DNA of 64,000 bases from Competibacter sp963695105 (GTDB lineage: Bacteria > Pseudomonadota > Gammaproteobacteria > Competibacterales > Competibacteraceae): NCBI GenBank assembly GCA_963695105.1, contig CAVOGC010000006.1:28103-92102 (forward strand), written 5' to 3'. A program made the position numbers and the translations under genes. The notes below the pieces were generated by a model. It did not search any database. It saw nothing but the letters and a program-made list of their open reading frames with translations, and had not been told where the DNA came from. Below are positions 7,999 through 18,669 of the stretch, in pieces (the stretch's first letter is position 1; every line of letters starts with the position of its first letter).

Positions 7999-8010
7999 GT
8001 GGCGGTCTCC

Positions 8011-8104
8011 TTAACGGTAGGCGTCGCGTCGGTGCAGGATGCGGTAAACGATGATATTGCCTTCGACGATTTCGAATCGGCGCGAGGCTTGAATTCGAGA
8101 CTCA
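8011..8104 (-). pseudogene. RelE/ParE toxin C-terminal remnant
   Basis: The minus frame reads SRIQASRRFEIVEGNIIVYR and then ILHRRDAYR before TAA. This is the final strand pair of a RelE/ParE-type RNase or gyrase-inhibitor fold. It lacks the first two thirds and any start codon; it begins within the last codons of the methyltransferase gene. Its stop lies 13 bases before the antitoxin ATG, in the normal toxin-antitoxin order. The toxin was probably cut when the restriction operon was inserted or lost sequence. Confidence 0.65.
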
Positions 8105-11100
8105 TCATTTTATCAATCCCCTTTCCACGTCGCGGTAAGCATTGAGCGCCGCGATCTTGGTCGGCTCCGGCACCAGCGGGAAGGTGGACAGCACATGAGC
8201 AAACTCGGCTTCGGTGAGGCCGTAGAGATGGGCGATCAATCCGTCCAGTTCGGCGCGCAGACGGGCGCGTTCGACGGGATCGGTAACGCCGTATCGAACT
8301 CCCTCTCCCTCCGGGAGAGGGTTGGGATGAGGGACAAGGCCAACTTCTTTCGCCAAGTCGTCGAATTCAGGCGTGGTGCAGGTCAGGCGGGCGGCGCGGG
8401 TGACGATGGGGGCGAAGGCGGGATCGAAGTCTTTGAAGCGTGGAATGGGAAGCTGGTAGATGTAAAAAACATATTGAGCGTCGTGGTAACCTTCTGTCGT
8501 AATAATCCAATCAAGAACGAAACTGTTCTGATATAGCGCACCAGTAACAATACTCGGTTCATGTATATTCTCAGTATCAAATACCTTAACGTGTTGTGCA
8601 ACTTACTTGCGGTAAAAACCATCGGCGGTGTAGATGCTGGCTATCAATGTTCGTGAATCTGTATTTCGTCGCAATATCTCGATGAAGCCAACGATAACTT
8701 TGGTAATCCAATATTTGCCTGTGATCTTCAACGCTGCCCAAGTAAGGCAGCGCGCCCTTCCGATTCATCAATCCAATAACCGAGACATGTTCAAATCCGT
8801 GCATTCGAATTGATGAATCATTTTCCCTTCAAACAACGGCAACCGCCCCTTTCCCGGTTCAGTCTTGAATAAATGACTGTCATTGGTCATATCAAATTCG
8901 CGGGTAAGCGCCAAATTCCATTTCCCTTCGATCTTTTCCCCCAGCAGCGGAAATTTCAGCATCTTCTCGGCAATACGAATATCGGTCTCCGATTTGAACT
9001 CCATCACCGAATGCGAATCGGGAGACAGCCGCCGAATCAATTCCACCGACAGCGGCAAACCGATTTCACCGGGAAAGCCCGCCAGTTCGGTGACTTCGTG
9101 CCGCATGAATGCCGCTGGAAAGCGTTCCGTCCGCCCGCCTTTTTCAAAAGTCATTACGACGAATTTGAAGCGGCTATCCACCCCTTCAAAGATTTCCTTC
9201 CGATTCTCGAAACAAAACAGGCCGGTCATCCGGTTTTTATCGAACAACAGATCCCGCAATCCCTTAGCCCCAAGATCGGTATAAATCCCGGATGGAATCA
9301 CGATGCCGCATTCCCCGCCCTCGCGCAGCAGGTTATGGCACTGTTCGGTAAACAGCTTGTAAAGATTGATGTCGCTGCCGGTTTTCTTGCCGTTGACTAT
9401 CGCCGATTGATGCTTGAATTGCGGCGCGGCGCGAAACCAGGCGGAAAGGTGCGGAAACCGGGAAAGATACTCCAGCCAAGCAGCCCGGATTTCTCTGTCC
9501 TTCAGTAGCTTGGCCTGCTCCTTCTCGAACTCCTTGATGGTCATCTTGTTCTTGCTGACCAATTCCGAATGCTCCTGGAAAAACTCCTTGGCTTGCGGTT
9601 TGAGAATTTCCCACGGTGGATTGGTGATGATCGCGTCGAAGCCGCCGCGCTGGTTCAAAATCTCGTCGAACTCAAAACCCCAATGGAAGGGATGCAGAAC
9701 TTCGATGTCGGCAAGATGCAACTTGCGCTTTTTCGGCTTGCCGGCCTTGTCCTTTCGCCGCATCCCAAGCTGGCTTCCTCAAACTTGATACCCGCCCGAT
9801 CCCACTGGTCCAGCAACAAATCGTTCAAAGTGGCTTGGGCTTCAGCCTTGTGTTCCTCGATGTCGATTTTTAGCGCCGACAAGTCCATCCCGCCCGCCCA
9901 CGAAACCGTATGGCGGTAGGTCTCGATCTTCCGGTTCTTCTCGGCCAGAACCTGCCGATAGCTTTTGCGGAACAGATCGTCCTGCCTGGAATCGAACTCA
10001 TGAGCCTCGACTCGCAACAGGCCAATCAGCGAATTACCGGCCAGAATATTGAAATCGATGTTGGGCAGCGGTTCCAGTTCATCCACGGTTTGAGCCGAAG
10101 CCACCAGCGCCAGAAACAGGCGCAGCCTGGCGATTTCGGTCGCCTCTTCCATCAGATCCACGCCGAACAGATTATCGGTGATGATGGTTCGCTTGATAAA
10201 ATAGGCGAGGCTTTTATGATCGCTCTCCCATCTCCTGAGTCGCTCGTTAAGCCCTTTGTCATTCAAAAACTTAATGCGCCCGATGACCGCCGAATAAATA
10301 TTGATGAGCGTTTTCATCGCCGCCACCAGAAAAGCGCCGGAACCACAAGCGGGATCGAGCAACTTCAATTCGGGCAGGATACGGTCGAGCAATTCCCGGC
10401 ACAGAGCCGGCATCCAGGTTGAGCAGAAGATCGGCCAGCGTTTGAAACTTGCGCGCCGAGACGATCGGCAAATCGAACGGATTTTCGGTGTTGACGCGAG
10501 CCAGAATCAAACGGTGAATCGTCCGTTCGCACAGGTACTCGGTGATTTCCGTCCGAGTGTAATAGGCGCCGAAGGCTTTCTGGTTGATGTATTTCTCGAA
10601 GATGTAACCCAGCACATCGGGATTGATCTCATTGTCCAGCCCACCGGGCGCGTCATCGAGATTCCAGGAATAGGCGGCGAACAGGCCGAACAGGTTCTCG
10701 AAAGCCGCGTCGGGAACGCGGATGGCCGGGCCGTGGTCACGCTCCAGACGATGGGGAATAAACAGACCGCCGTTAAGATAGGGAATGTCGCCGATCAGCC
10801 GCCCGGCGTCGCCGGATCGTTGCTCCGTCGGTTTGGCGAAGCCCTCGAAAAACAGGGCGTGCAGGAATTCGGGTAAAAACGGCCCGCCCCCCGGCGCTGG
10901 CTGTCCTTCAGCCGGTCGGAAAGATAGCTCGCGTTGCCGCCGTCCAGAAAATGCTTGCGCTGGAGGAACCAGACGAACATCAGCCGGTTCATCAGCACCG
11001 AGGCATACCAGCGGCGGTCGCGCGGGTCGGGAATGCCCTCGATCAGCTCGACGAAGGCGAGGCGCTGCGCATCGTATTCCTTAAAGAACCGCTTGGTGAC

Positions 11101-11598
11101 ACGCTCCACGTCCAGGGCGGACTTCATGCGCTCCAGCAGTCGAGCGAGGGGAAAACGGCCGTCCTCGTCCAGCTCGTTGATGTCCACCAGGATTCCGGAA
11201 ATCTTGGAGATAAACAGATCGCCGGGCTGGCCTTTCACATACAGATGTTCGCGCGGAAAACGCTTGCTGCCTTCGCGCTTGACCCACAGCCACAGGCTTT
11301 GGGTGGGCTTGTTGGCGTGGTCCACGAAGATGACCAAATTCTCGTGGGCGTGCTGGGCCAGTGCCTTCTGGAGTTCCATGCGGGCGGATCGATCCGGCAA
11401 CCCTCCCACCAGAAAGGCGACGACCCCGGACAGTTCGGCGATGGGGGTGGCCTGCCAAGTGTGTTCCCCGACCGAAACGGGGATGGGTCTGGCGCCCTTG
11501 GCGTGGGACCAACCCAATTCCTCGATAAAGAGGCGTTTGAAGTCGAAAGACTGAAGACCGTCGCGCAGACGTTCGATTTGCAGCTTGTTCCTATTCAT
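8105..11598 (-). pseudogene. Class I adenine DNA methyltransferase (Eco57I/PglX-like), frameshifted
   Basis: Six or seven indels and one stop interrupt what would be about 1,150 residues. In order: N-terminal domain (MNRNKLQIERLRDGLQSFDF), a helical region, motif I (LLDPACGSGAFL, near 10350), motif IV (TNPPW, near 9620), then target recognition and C-terminal regions ending RDVERGLIK. Breaks lie at the C6 run 10887-10892, near 10407-10412, near 9765, at three places between 8680 and 8800, and a TAA near 8605. Most are repaired by one base in a short homopolymer. It starts immediately after the helicase stop (TAAATG). The enzyme would methylate adenine and, in some relatives, also cut or guide restriction. 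Confidence 0.85.
8301..8321. repeat. Palindromic element inside the methyltransferase gene
   Basis: CCCTCTCCC, a three-base loop, then GGGAGAGGG. On the minus strand it is read in frame as PHPNPLPEGEG within the C-terminal domain, a phrase foreign to the family. A related palindrome sits in the helicase gene and another between rpsA and ihfB, so it looks like a dispersed, protein-tolerated repeat. Confidence 0.7.
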
Positions 11599-14500
11599 TT
11601 AGGCCAGTCCCATGGAACAAATAAGCTTCGGCTCGCGCTGACTTTCCTGTTCGTCGATCACGCACAGGCGGCCATCCTCGCGCAGATTCCGCACCAGTTC
11701 CGCCAGCCGGTGATCGTCGATGCCGGCCCTGATGTGGCGGTTCAGCGTGTCGGTCGCCGTGGGATAAAGCGGATAGCGGTAAACCTCTTCGATCACGCGG
11801 TCGATCTCGCGCACATGGGCATCGGTGACGAACAGGTCGCGCTGGTCGCCGATGCGATCCCGGTAGCGCTTGAGCCGCTCGTACACCTTGAAGCGCGCGC
11901 CGGACGGCCGGCCCAGCGCCCCGCCCCAGGATTTTTCCTCATCGAGAAGGTGTTGCATGCCCTGACCGGTCAGTTCGTGGTGTTGTTCGGTACGCGGCAA
12001 AGCCGGCGTGTCGGCGTCGCAGGCCGCGACCTTGAGGATGGCAAGCTGGGATTGGGTCACCGCCTGGCCGTTTTCGTCCATCCAGGTCAGGGCGTCGTTG
12101 CCCTGCCCGGTGCGCAGATACACCAGCACCCCCCTTGGCGCTTCCGGTGTTGGCGCATGCGCCTTGGTGGCGTAAACGACATTGGGCAGCGCCTCGATGC
12201 GGGCGGCCAGACCGGGATCGGCGTCGGTGGCGTTCTTCCAAATCTGATAGGCGTAGGAAGCGAGATCGACCTCGGTATCGCCGTCGTCGTCGAGGATGCC
12301 GTTTTTCTCGGTATAGAGATCGCGGATCAACTGCTCGTCCTGGTCGTCGTCGAAGAAGGTTTCGTCCGAACCGACCACTTCCCGATTTTCGCTCAGGCGC
12401 TGGCGCACGCGGGCGCGCAGCCGGATCAGCCGCTCCACCCCATCGGCGGGCACGAAGGAGTAGCAGAGAATTTCGTCCGCCTGCTGGCCGATGCGATCCA
12501 CGCGGCCGGCGCGCTGGATCAGGCGGATGATCGCCCAGGGCAGGTCGTAATTGACGACGATGGCGCAGTCCTGAAGGTTCTGCCCTTCCGAGAGCACGTC
12601 GGTGGCAATGAGCACGCGCAGTTCGTCCGCCCTCACCCCCGACCCCTCTCCCGCGGGGCGAGGGGAGAAGAGGTGGCGCTTGTCGTTGGATTCCGGTGAG
12701 AAGCGCCAGGCCAATTCGGTCGGATCGATGCTCTCTCCCGTAGCTGCCTCGACCTGCCGGACGCCGCGCGCCGCCAGTTGCGCCTTGAGGTAGCGCGCGG
12801 TGTCGGCGAACTGAGTGAAGATCAGCAGCTTGTCCCCGTCGTGCTTTTGGGTGACGAGATGGATGAGTTCGGCGAGCTTGGCGTCCCGGTCGGGGTTCCA
12901 GTCGCCGCAGCGGTGCAGAACCTCCAGCAGCGCCCTGGCGTCCGCCCGCAAGTGCTTGGCCAGATTTTTGACGAAGAAGCCGGCGGGCAACCACTTGAAC
13001 CGGCTTTGCAAGGGGCCGGCATAAGCGGCGTAGACCTCGGCGGCGCGCGCGCGATAATCGGACTCGGCGCGCAATTGACGGGTAATGCCGGGCGCTTCCA
13101 GTTTCGCCGTTCCCGTCTTCCTCATCGACGATTCCGCCCAGCATGTCCTCCGGGTCTTCGTCACGGTAGCGGGTGTCGAGCAGTTCGGCGCCCTGTGCGC
13201 CCAAGGGGATGTCCAGGCCATTTTCGAGGGCGTGCAGCACCACGCAATTGCGCAGGATGTGCCGCTCGATGGAGAGCAGAAAGGCCGGTCCCGCCGATTC
13301 CAGTCGCTTGAACAGGTTGGTGCGGCAAAAACCCATCAGGCGGGTGCCGGCGCGCGACAGACCGTCGATGAGGCGCACTTGTTGCGGCGTCGGAGTCAGA
13401 CCGGCCTTGAGATAATTGCCGAGACCGTAGCGCGGCAGGCTCAACCCGTTGATGGCGGTCACCACCGGGTCCGAATAGAACCGGGCGTAAGCATCGCCGG
13501 GGTCGGCATCGTCGATGCGAAACTTCAGATTCCTGGGGATGCGGGTCGGGAAATAGGACTTGCCGCCGTCGGCGAACCGAAGGTATTGGCCGCGCTCGTC
13601 CTGGTGAGCGTAATGCTGCATGACGAAGCCGCGCGTGCGCCGCACCATGTACAGCCGCATCAGATCACGCCAGTCGTCCGCGTCTTCGCTCTTCTCGAAA
13701 GCGGCCAGCGACCGCACCGGACACTGATGGCGACGGATGAATTCGTGCTCGCCGCCGAGCCGGGCGATCAGTTTCTCCGGCCGGATGCCGATGTCGGCGT
13801 CCTCGCGCAGGAACAGGCCCAGTTGGGCCGAAAGGTCGAGATAAGTCTTGTTGTAGGGCGTGGCGGACAACAGGATGCACAGACTGTCGTTGCGCTCGAC
13901 GTAGTCGCGGATGACTTTCCAGCGCTTGCCTTCGCGGTTGCGCAGATTGTGGGATTCGTCGATCAACAGGATGCGGAAGCGACGGGTCTTTTCCGGCAGT
14001 TCCTGAAGGGTTCTGGAAATCGACAGCACCTTGGCGCGCAGCCGGTAGCGATGGACGTAATCCTCCCACATCGGGACCAGATTCCTGGGGCACAGGATGA
14101 GGGTTTCAAGATTGAAATCGTCCTCGAACATCTTGGCCAGGGCCGTGGCCATCAGCGACTTGCCCAGACCCACCACATCGCCGATCAACACGCCGCCGCG
14201 CTTGTGCAGGTGTTGGGCGGCGATCTTGACCGCCGCGATCTGGAAATCGAACAGGATGTCGCCGAACACCGGAGGAATGCGGAATTCGGAGAGACCAGCC
14301 CGCGCTTCCTGGGCCAGGTGATAGGCCATTTTCAGATAGACGTGATAGGGCGGCACGAGTTTTTCGCCCGCCCAGCTCTCGTCGATGAGGTCGGCCAGTT
14401 CCCTGGAGATGTCGAGGCACCAGCGGTCGCTCCAGCGCGCCTCGAACCAGTCGGCCAGCTTGATCGTGGCGTCCGAATCGAGCACATCGACATTCAGCTC

Positions 14501-15016
14501 GCCCTGCTTGGAGAGTCCGGCCAGGGTCAGATTGCTGCTGCCGAGATAGCCCACAATCGGATTGATCGGGTCCCGCCGAAACAGCAGATACAGCTTGGCG
14601 TGCAGCGGGTGGCGCAGGTACACCTTGACGACCAGCTTGCCCGCCCGGAGCTGGCCGGCGAGTTGCCGCAGGGCCGCCTCATCGGCGTTGGTCGGCACGC
14701 CGAAGGTCAGTTGATTGCGGAATTCCTCGGCGACATGGCGCTTTTCGCGGATGGCGGTTTGATTGTCGAGTCCGGGGTCGTTTTCCCTGGCCAGCAACGC
14801 CCGACGCAGCTCGTCCGAGGGGCTGACGTGCATACCCACCAGCAGGCGGCAACATTGGCCCACGCCACCCGCCCAGCGATCGACGTGACCCGCCAGATGC
14901 CGCCAGCCGCGCAGGTTGAAGTAGCCGACGCAGAAATCCCCCCGCTCCGCGACCTCAAGAGTCTCTTGCAGCGCCGGCAGCAGCGCCTTCTCGATGTTAT
15001 CGAAGATCCTCGGCAT
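11599..15016 (-). pseudogene. PLD-nuclease / SNF2-type helicase, single frameshift
   Basis: About 1,140 aa if the frame is repaired. The N-terminus has a phospholipase D motif (HAKLYLLF, then GSSNLT). The helicase follows with Walker A GDVVGLGKS (near 14180), DESH (near 13960) and SATPYN. The second helicase lobe (FTQFADTARYL, LIQRAGRVDRIGQ) is in another frame. Removing one base from the CCC run at 13112-13114 joins them. I chose the ATG at 15016; a GTG at 15058 is possible. PLD-helicases of this kind pair with DNA methyltransferases in restriction systems, and the methyltransferase gene follows with no gap. Confidence 0.88.
12631..12672. repeat. Palindromic element inside the helicase gene
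   Basis: A GC-rich palindrome (CCCCTC ... GAGGGG at 12643-12665) lies between helicase-lobe motifs. On the minus strand it reads in frame as FSPRPAGEGSGVRA, just before DELRVLIATDVLSEG. The insertion keeps the frame, as at 8301-8321. Confidence 0.65.
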
Positions 15017-15054
15017 GGCGTTCCCGAATTCCCAAGTTAAAGAACGCAACGACC

Positions 15055-15960
15055 TCACTTCCGCCCGTACACCGTCGCCAGCCAGATGCCCAACCCGATC
15101 AAACCGATGCCGGCGGCGTGAAAGGCGTACAGCCGTTCGCCCAAAAAGATCATCGACAGCACCGCGCCGAAGGCCGGCATCAGGTGCAGGAATTGCCCGG
15201 TGCGGTTAGCGCCCAGTTCCGCCACCGCCCGGTTCCAGAAGATATAGGCGAGAATCGAGGGGAACAGCGCCAGATACGCAATGCTGGCCACGGTCGCGGC
15301 ATTCACGGCGATAAAACGCTCGTGCGCCAAATCCCAGCCGTACAGCGGGGTTAGAATGATGACCCCGATCACCATGGTCGCGGCCTGGAAATTCAGCGGC
15401 TTGAGTTCCGCCGGCCGCCAGCGCAGACAAACCGAATACAGCGCCCAACTGGCCACCGCCGCCAGAATCCACAGATCGCCGGCATTGACCCGCCACGCCA
15501 GCAGCGCCAGCGGGTCGCCGCGAGCGACGATCACCAGTACCCCCGCCAGCGACACCAGAATCCCCAGCGCCCGCCAGCCGGTCACGGTCTGACGCAGCAG
15601 CAGGAACGACAGCGCCACGATCAGCACCGGCGTCACCGACAGCATGATGACGGCGTTGGTGGCGGTGGTCGATTGCAGGCCGATGTAAACGAAGGTGTTG
15701 AAATTGACCACGCCGAGTACGCCGAGCAGCAGCAGAATCGGTCCGTGGCGGCGCAGCAGCGGACCCTGCTCGCGCAGCGAAGGCCAGACGAACGGCAGCA
15801 GGATCGCCAGCGCCACCGCCCAGCGCCAGAACGACAGGGTGAACGGCGAGAACACGGTATGCACCGCCCGGCCCAGCACGAAATTGCCGGACCAGAACAG
15901 CGTGGTCAGAACCAGGAGCAAATAAGGCGATGGACGCCAAGCAATCAATGACTTAAACAT
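15055..15960 (-). CDS. EamA/DMT-family transporter
   Basis: 301 aa with about ten hydrophobic segments in two similar halves, the EamA (drug/metabolite transporter) pattern; the first begins LLLVLTTLFWSGNFVLGRAV. Such proteins usually export amino acids, metabolites or toxic compounds; the substrate here cannot be told. The stop overlaps the possible GTG start of the helicase gene. It diverges from the DAHP synthase gene, with 178 bases between the starts. Confidence 0.85.
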   Translation of the reverse strand: MFKSLIAWRPSPYLLLVLTTLFWSGNFVLGRAVHTVFSPFTLSFWRWAVALAILLPFVWPSLREQGPLLRRHGPILLLLGVLGVVNFNTFVYIGLQSTTATNAVIMLSVTPVLIVALSFLLLRQTVTGWRALGILVSLAGVLVIVARGDPLALLAWRVNAGDLWILAAVASWALYSVCLRWRPAELKPLNFQAATMVIGVIILTPLYGWDLAHERFIAVNAATVASIAYLALFPSILAYIFWNRAVAELGANRTGQFLHLMPAFGAVLSMIFLGERLYAFHAAGIGLIGLGIWLATVYGRK

Positions 15961-16138
15961 GATTGACGCATTATGATTCTTCTTGCTCGCGGGTTGGCGG
16001 GCGATCGCGCCAGACGGCGACGAATTGTTCGAAGGGGCATTGTGCGTTCGCGGCGGTTATCTTAATTTTGCCAGACCGGTTCGCTTCCGCCCGATTCGAA
16101 CCGACAAACCCAATCATACGCAACTTTCGGATGTATCG

Positions 16139-17530
16139 ATGCCCCAACTCATGCAACACCCCCAGCCCTCATGGAACCCGGCAAGCTGGCGGGACAAGCC
16201 GGCGGCGCAACTGCCCGATTACGACAACCCTTCGGCGCTGGCCGAGGTCGAGGAACGGCTGGCTCACTCGCTGCCGCTGGTGTTCGCCGGCGAAATCGAA
16301 ACCTTGCGCCAGCAACTGGCCGAAGTCGCCGCCGGCCGGGCGTTCCTGCTGCAAGGCGGCGACTGCGCCGAGAGCTTCGCCGATTTCCACGACCGCGCCA
16401 TCACCGACACCTTCCGGGTGCTGCTGCAAATGGCGGTGGTTCTGACCTTCGCCGCCGCCTGTCCGGTGGTCAAGGTCGGACGGATGGCGGGCCAGTTCGC
16501 CAAGCCGCGCAGCGCCTCCACCGAAACCCGCGGCGGGGTCAGTCTGCCCAGCTACCGGGGCGACATCGTCAACGGTCTCGATTTCACCCCCGAAGCGCGC
16601 CAGCCAGACCCGCGCCGGCAACTGCGCGCCTATTCGCAGTCGGCGGCAACCCTGAACCTGCTGCGGGCGCTGGCGCAGGGCGGCTTCGCCGACCTGCACC
16701 GGGTCCAGCAATGGAATCTGGATTTCCTGCGCGCCAGCCCCCAGGGAACCCGCTACCGCGATCTCGCCGACCGGATCAGCGAAACGCTGGCGTTCATGCG
16801 CGCCTGCGGCCTGGACGCCGCCACCGACCCGCAGGTACGGCAGGTGCAGTTCTATACCTCGCACGAGGCGCTGCTACCGGGCTACGAGCAGGCGCTGACC
16901 CGGCGCGAACCGCTGACCGGAGAGTGGTACGACGGTTCGGCGCATTTCCTGTGGATCGGCGAGCGCACCCGGCAACTGAACGGCGCCCACGTCGAATTTG
17001 CCCGCGGCATCGCCAACCCGCTCGGCCTCAAGCTGGGGCCGAGCGCCGACCCCGACACTTTACTGCGCCTGCTGGACGTGCTGAACCCCGACGACCGGCC
17101 GGGCCGGCTGACTCTGATCAGCCGCATGGGCGCGGCCAAGATCGAAACCGCCCTGCCGCCGCTCATTCGGGCGGTTCAGCGCGAGGGGCGGCAAGTGGTC
17201 TGGTCCTGCGATCCAATGCACGGCAACACCCTGGAGGCCAGCACCGGCTATAAAACCCGACCCTTTGCCCGCATTCTCGACGAAGTGCGATGCTTCTTCG
17301 CCATCCACCGCGCCGAAGGCGCCTATCCCGGCGGGATGCACCTGGAACTGACCGGCCAGGATGTCACCGAATGTCTGGGCGGCGCCCAGGCCATCACCGA
17401 ACAAGGCTTGGCCGACCGCTATCACACCCAATGCGACCCACGCCTGAACGCTTCGCAGAGTCTGGAACTGGCGTTCCTGATCGCCGAAACGCTCAAGGAT
17501 TACCGACAAGCCGCCACGAAGGATGAATGA
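16139..17530 (+). CDS. Class II 3-deoxy-7-phosphoheptulonate (DAHP) synthase
   Basis: 463 aa. It condenses phosphoenolpyruvate and erythrose 4-phosphate, the first step of the shikimate pathway. Plant/Mycobacterium-type (class II) features are SWRDKPAAQLPDY near the start, LLQGGDCAESF, KVGRMAGQFAKPRS, LWIGERTRQLNGAHVEF, GLKLGPSADP and WSCDPMHGNT, all in the usual order. The ATG at 16139 has no strong ribosome site; the next ATG (16151) is an alternative. The pathway continues at the aroA-tyrA-pheA cluster 30 kb away. Confidence 0.92.
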   Translation: MPQLMQHPQPSWNPASWRDKPAAQLPDYDNPSALAEVEERLAHSLPLVFAGEIETLRQQLAEVAAGRAFLLQGGDCAESFADFHDRAITDTFRVLLQMAVVLTFAAACPVVKVGRMAGQFAKPRSASTETRGGVSLPSYRGDIVNGLDFTPEARQPDPRRQLRAYSQSAATLNLLRALAQGGFADLHRVQQWNLDFLRASPQGTRYRDLADRISETLAFMRACGLDAATDPQVRQVQFYTSHEALLPGYEQALTRREPLTGEWYDGSAHFLWIGERTRQLNGAHVEFARGIANPLGLKLGPSADPDTLLRLLDVLNPDDRPGRLTLISRMGAAKIETALPPLIRAVQREGRQVVWSCDPMHGNTLEASTGYKTRPFARILDEVRCFFAIHRAEGAYPGGMHLELTGQDVTECLGGAQAITEQGLADRYHTQCDPRLNASQSLELAFLIAETLKDYRQAATKDE

Positions 17531-18246
17531 GGATGACCGAACCCCCCCGCCTGCTGCTGGTGATGCAAACCGCTGACGGCGGCGCCGGCCGTTGTGGCCG
17601 CAAGCTGCGCGAGCGCGGCTACCAGACCGATTATTGCTACCCGCAATCCGGCCAGCCGCTGCCGGCCGGTATGGATGGCTACGCTGGAGCGGTAGTGTTC
17701 GGCGGGCCGATGAGCGCCAACGACGACGACAAGCTGTCGGGCATCCGGACGCAACTGGACTGGATTCCCACCGCGCTGGCGGCGGGCCGCCCGTTTCTGG
17801 GTATTTGTCTGGGCGCGCAACTGCTGGCGCGGGCGCTGGGGGCGACGGTCAAACCGCACCCGGCCGGGCTGGCGGAAATCGGCTATTTCCCGGTACGGCC
17901 GACCGCCGCCGGTCAAGCCGTGTTCGAATCCCCGCTGCATGTCTACCAGTGGCACCACGAAGGTTTCGAACTGCCGGCCGGCGCCGAACTGCTGGCCGCC
18001 GGCGACCGCTTCCCGCACCAGGCCTACCGCTACGGAACCCACACCTTCGGGGTGCAATTTCACCCGGAGGTGAACCGGAAAATTCTGGATGTGTGGCTGG
18101 TGGAAGGGGCGAAGGAACTCGCCGCGCCCGGCGCGCAATCGGCTACCGAACAGCGCGACCATCACGCCCGCCACGATGCGGCGCTGGATCGCTGGTGCGA
18201 TGACTTTCTGGACGGGTGGCTGCGGACTGGCGGCACCATGGAATAG
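17527..18246 (+). CDS. Class I glutamine amidotransferase-like protein (GMP-synthase type)
   Basis: 239 aa. The nucleophile elbow is FLGICLGAQLLARAL (C94) and the catalytic HPE is in FGVQFHPEVN, the GATase1 triad. It is a stand-alone amidotransferase of the GuaA_GATase-like group with no synthetase domain. The substrate is unknown; some relatives act as glutamyl-peptide hydrolases or defence-related enzymes. The start overlaps the DAHP synthase stop (ATGA); a second ATG two codons on is equally possible. Confidence 0.82.
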   Translation: MRMTEPPRLLLVMQTADGGAGRCGRKLRERGYQTDYCYPQSGQPLPAGMDGYAGAVVFGGPMSANDDDKLSGIRTQLDWIPTALAAGRPFLGICLGAQLLARALGATVKPHPAGLAEIGYFPVRPTAAGQAVFESPLHVYQWHHEGFELPAGAELLAAGDRFPHQAYRYGTHTFGVQFHPEVNRKILDVWLVEGAKELAAPGAQSATEQRDHHARHDAALDRWCDDFLDGWLRTGGTME

Positions 18247-18301
18247 CAGTGGAAACCCGCCGCCCCGTATCGCCTTCAATTCACTCCACAAGGGTTCAGC
18301 C

Positions 18302-18436
18302 ATGCCGCTCAAGAATTCGACCGCCCAGTACGGCGCGGTGACCCGCTTCCTGCATTGGGCGGTGTTCCTGCTATTCGTCTGGCAGTACCTCAGCGCCTTC
18401 CACCCCCGAACCGGGCCGGTTTGGCTGGGTGTATAA
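18302..18436 (+). pseudogene. Cytochrome b561 N-terminal fragment
   Basis: 44 residues with the start of a b561-type cytochrome: MPLKNSTAQYGAVTRFLHWA, with the first haem-ligand-type histidine, then a membrane segment LFLLFVWQYLSAF-like, and a stop at 18434-18436. Family members are about 175-190 aa with four helices and four histidines, so this is a broken gene. The remainder is absent; a different reading frame begins on the stop. Confidence 0.75.
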
Positions 18437-18465
18437 TGGTCGGAAAGGGAACACGGAAAGCCGCC

Positions 18466-18669
18466 ATGCTGAGACCACTCATCCCCGAAGGCGAGGCGCT
18501 GCGTCGGGCGTTGCTCTGGATCGCCGATCATGGGGGGCATTGCACGCTGAAAACCGTCGAACAGGCCAGCCTGCTGTTCGATCTGACCCCGCGCGACGAG
18601 GAGTTCCTGTTGCGACAGTTCGTCCACCACCGGGGCGCAAGCAGCGATGCCCCCGATTCAGGGCAGTAG
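18466..18669 (+). CDS. Hypothetical protein, 67 aa
   Basis: A small soluble protein (LRPLIPEGEALRRALLWIAD ...) with a winged-helix-like rhythm of helices but no family I recognise. The ATG at 18466 follows GGAAAG. An alternative start at 18436 overlaps the stop of the cytochrome fragment. Its end overlaps the convergent Nudix gene by 12 bases. Confidence 0.45.
   Translation: MLRPLIPEGEALRRALLWIADHGGHCTLKTVEQASLLFDLTPRDEEFLLRQFVHHRGASSDAPDSGQ

Noticed and set aside
13085..15040. Long plus-strand open frame of 651 codons opposite the helicase gene
   Set aside because: It is a shadow of GC-rich coding on the minus strand. Its composition is low-complexity and no motif is visible.
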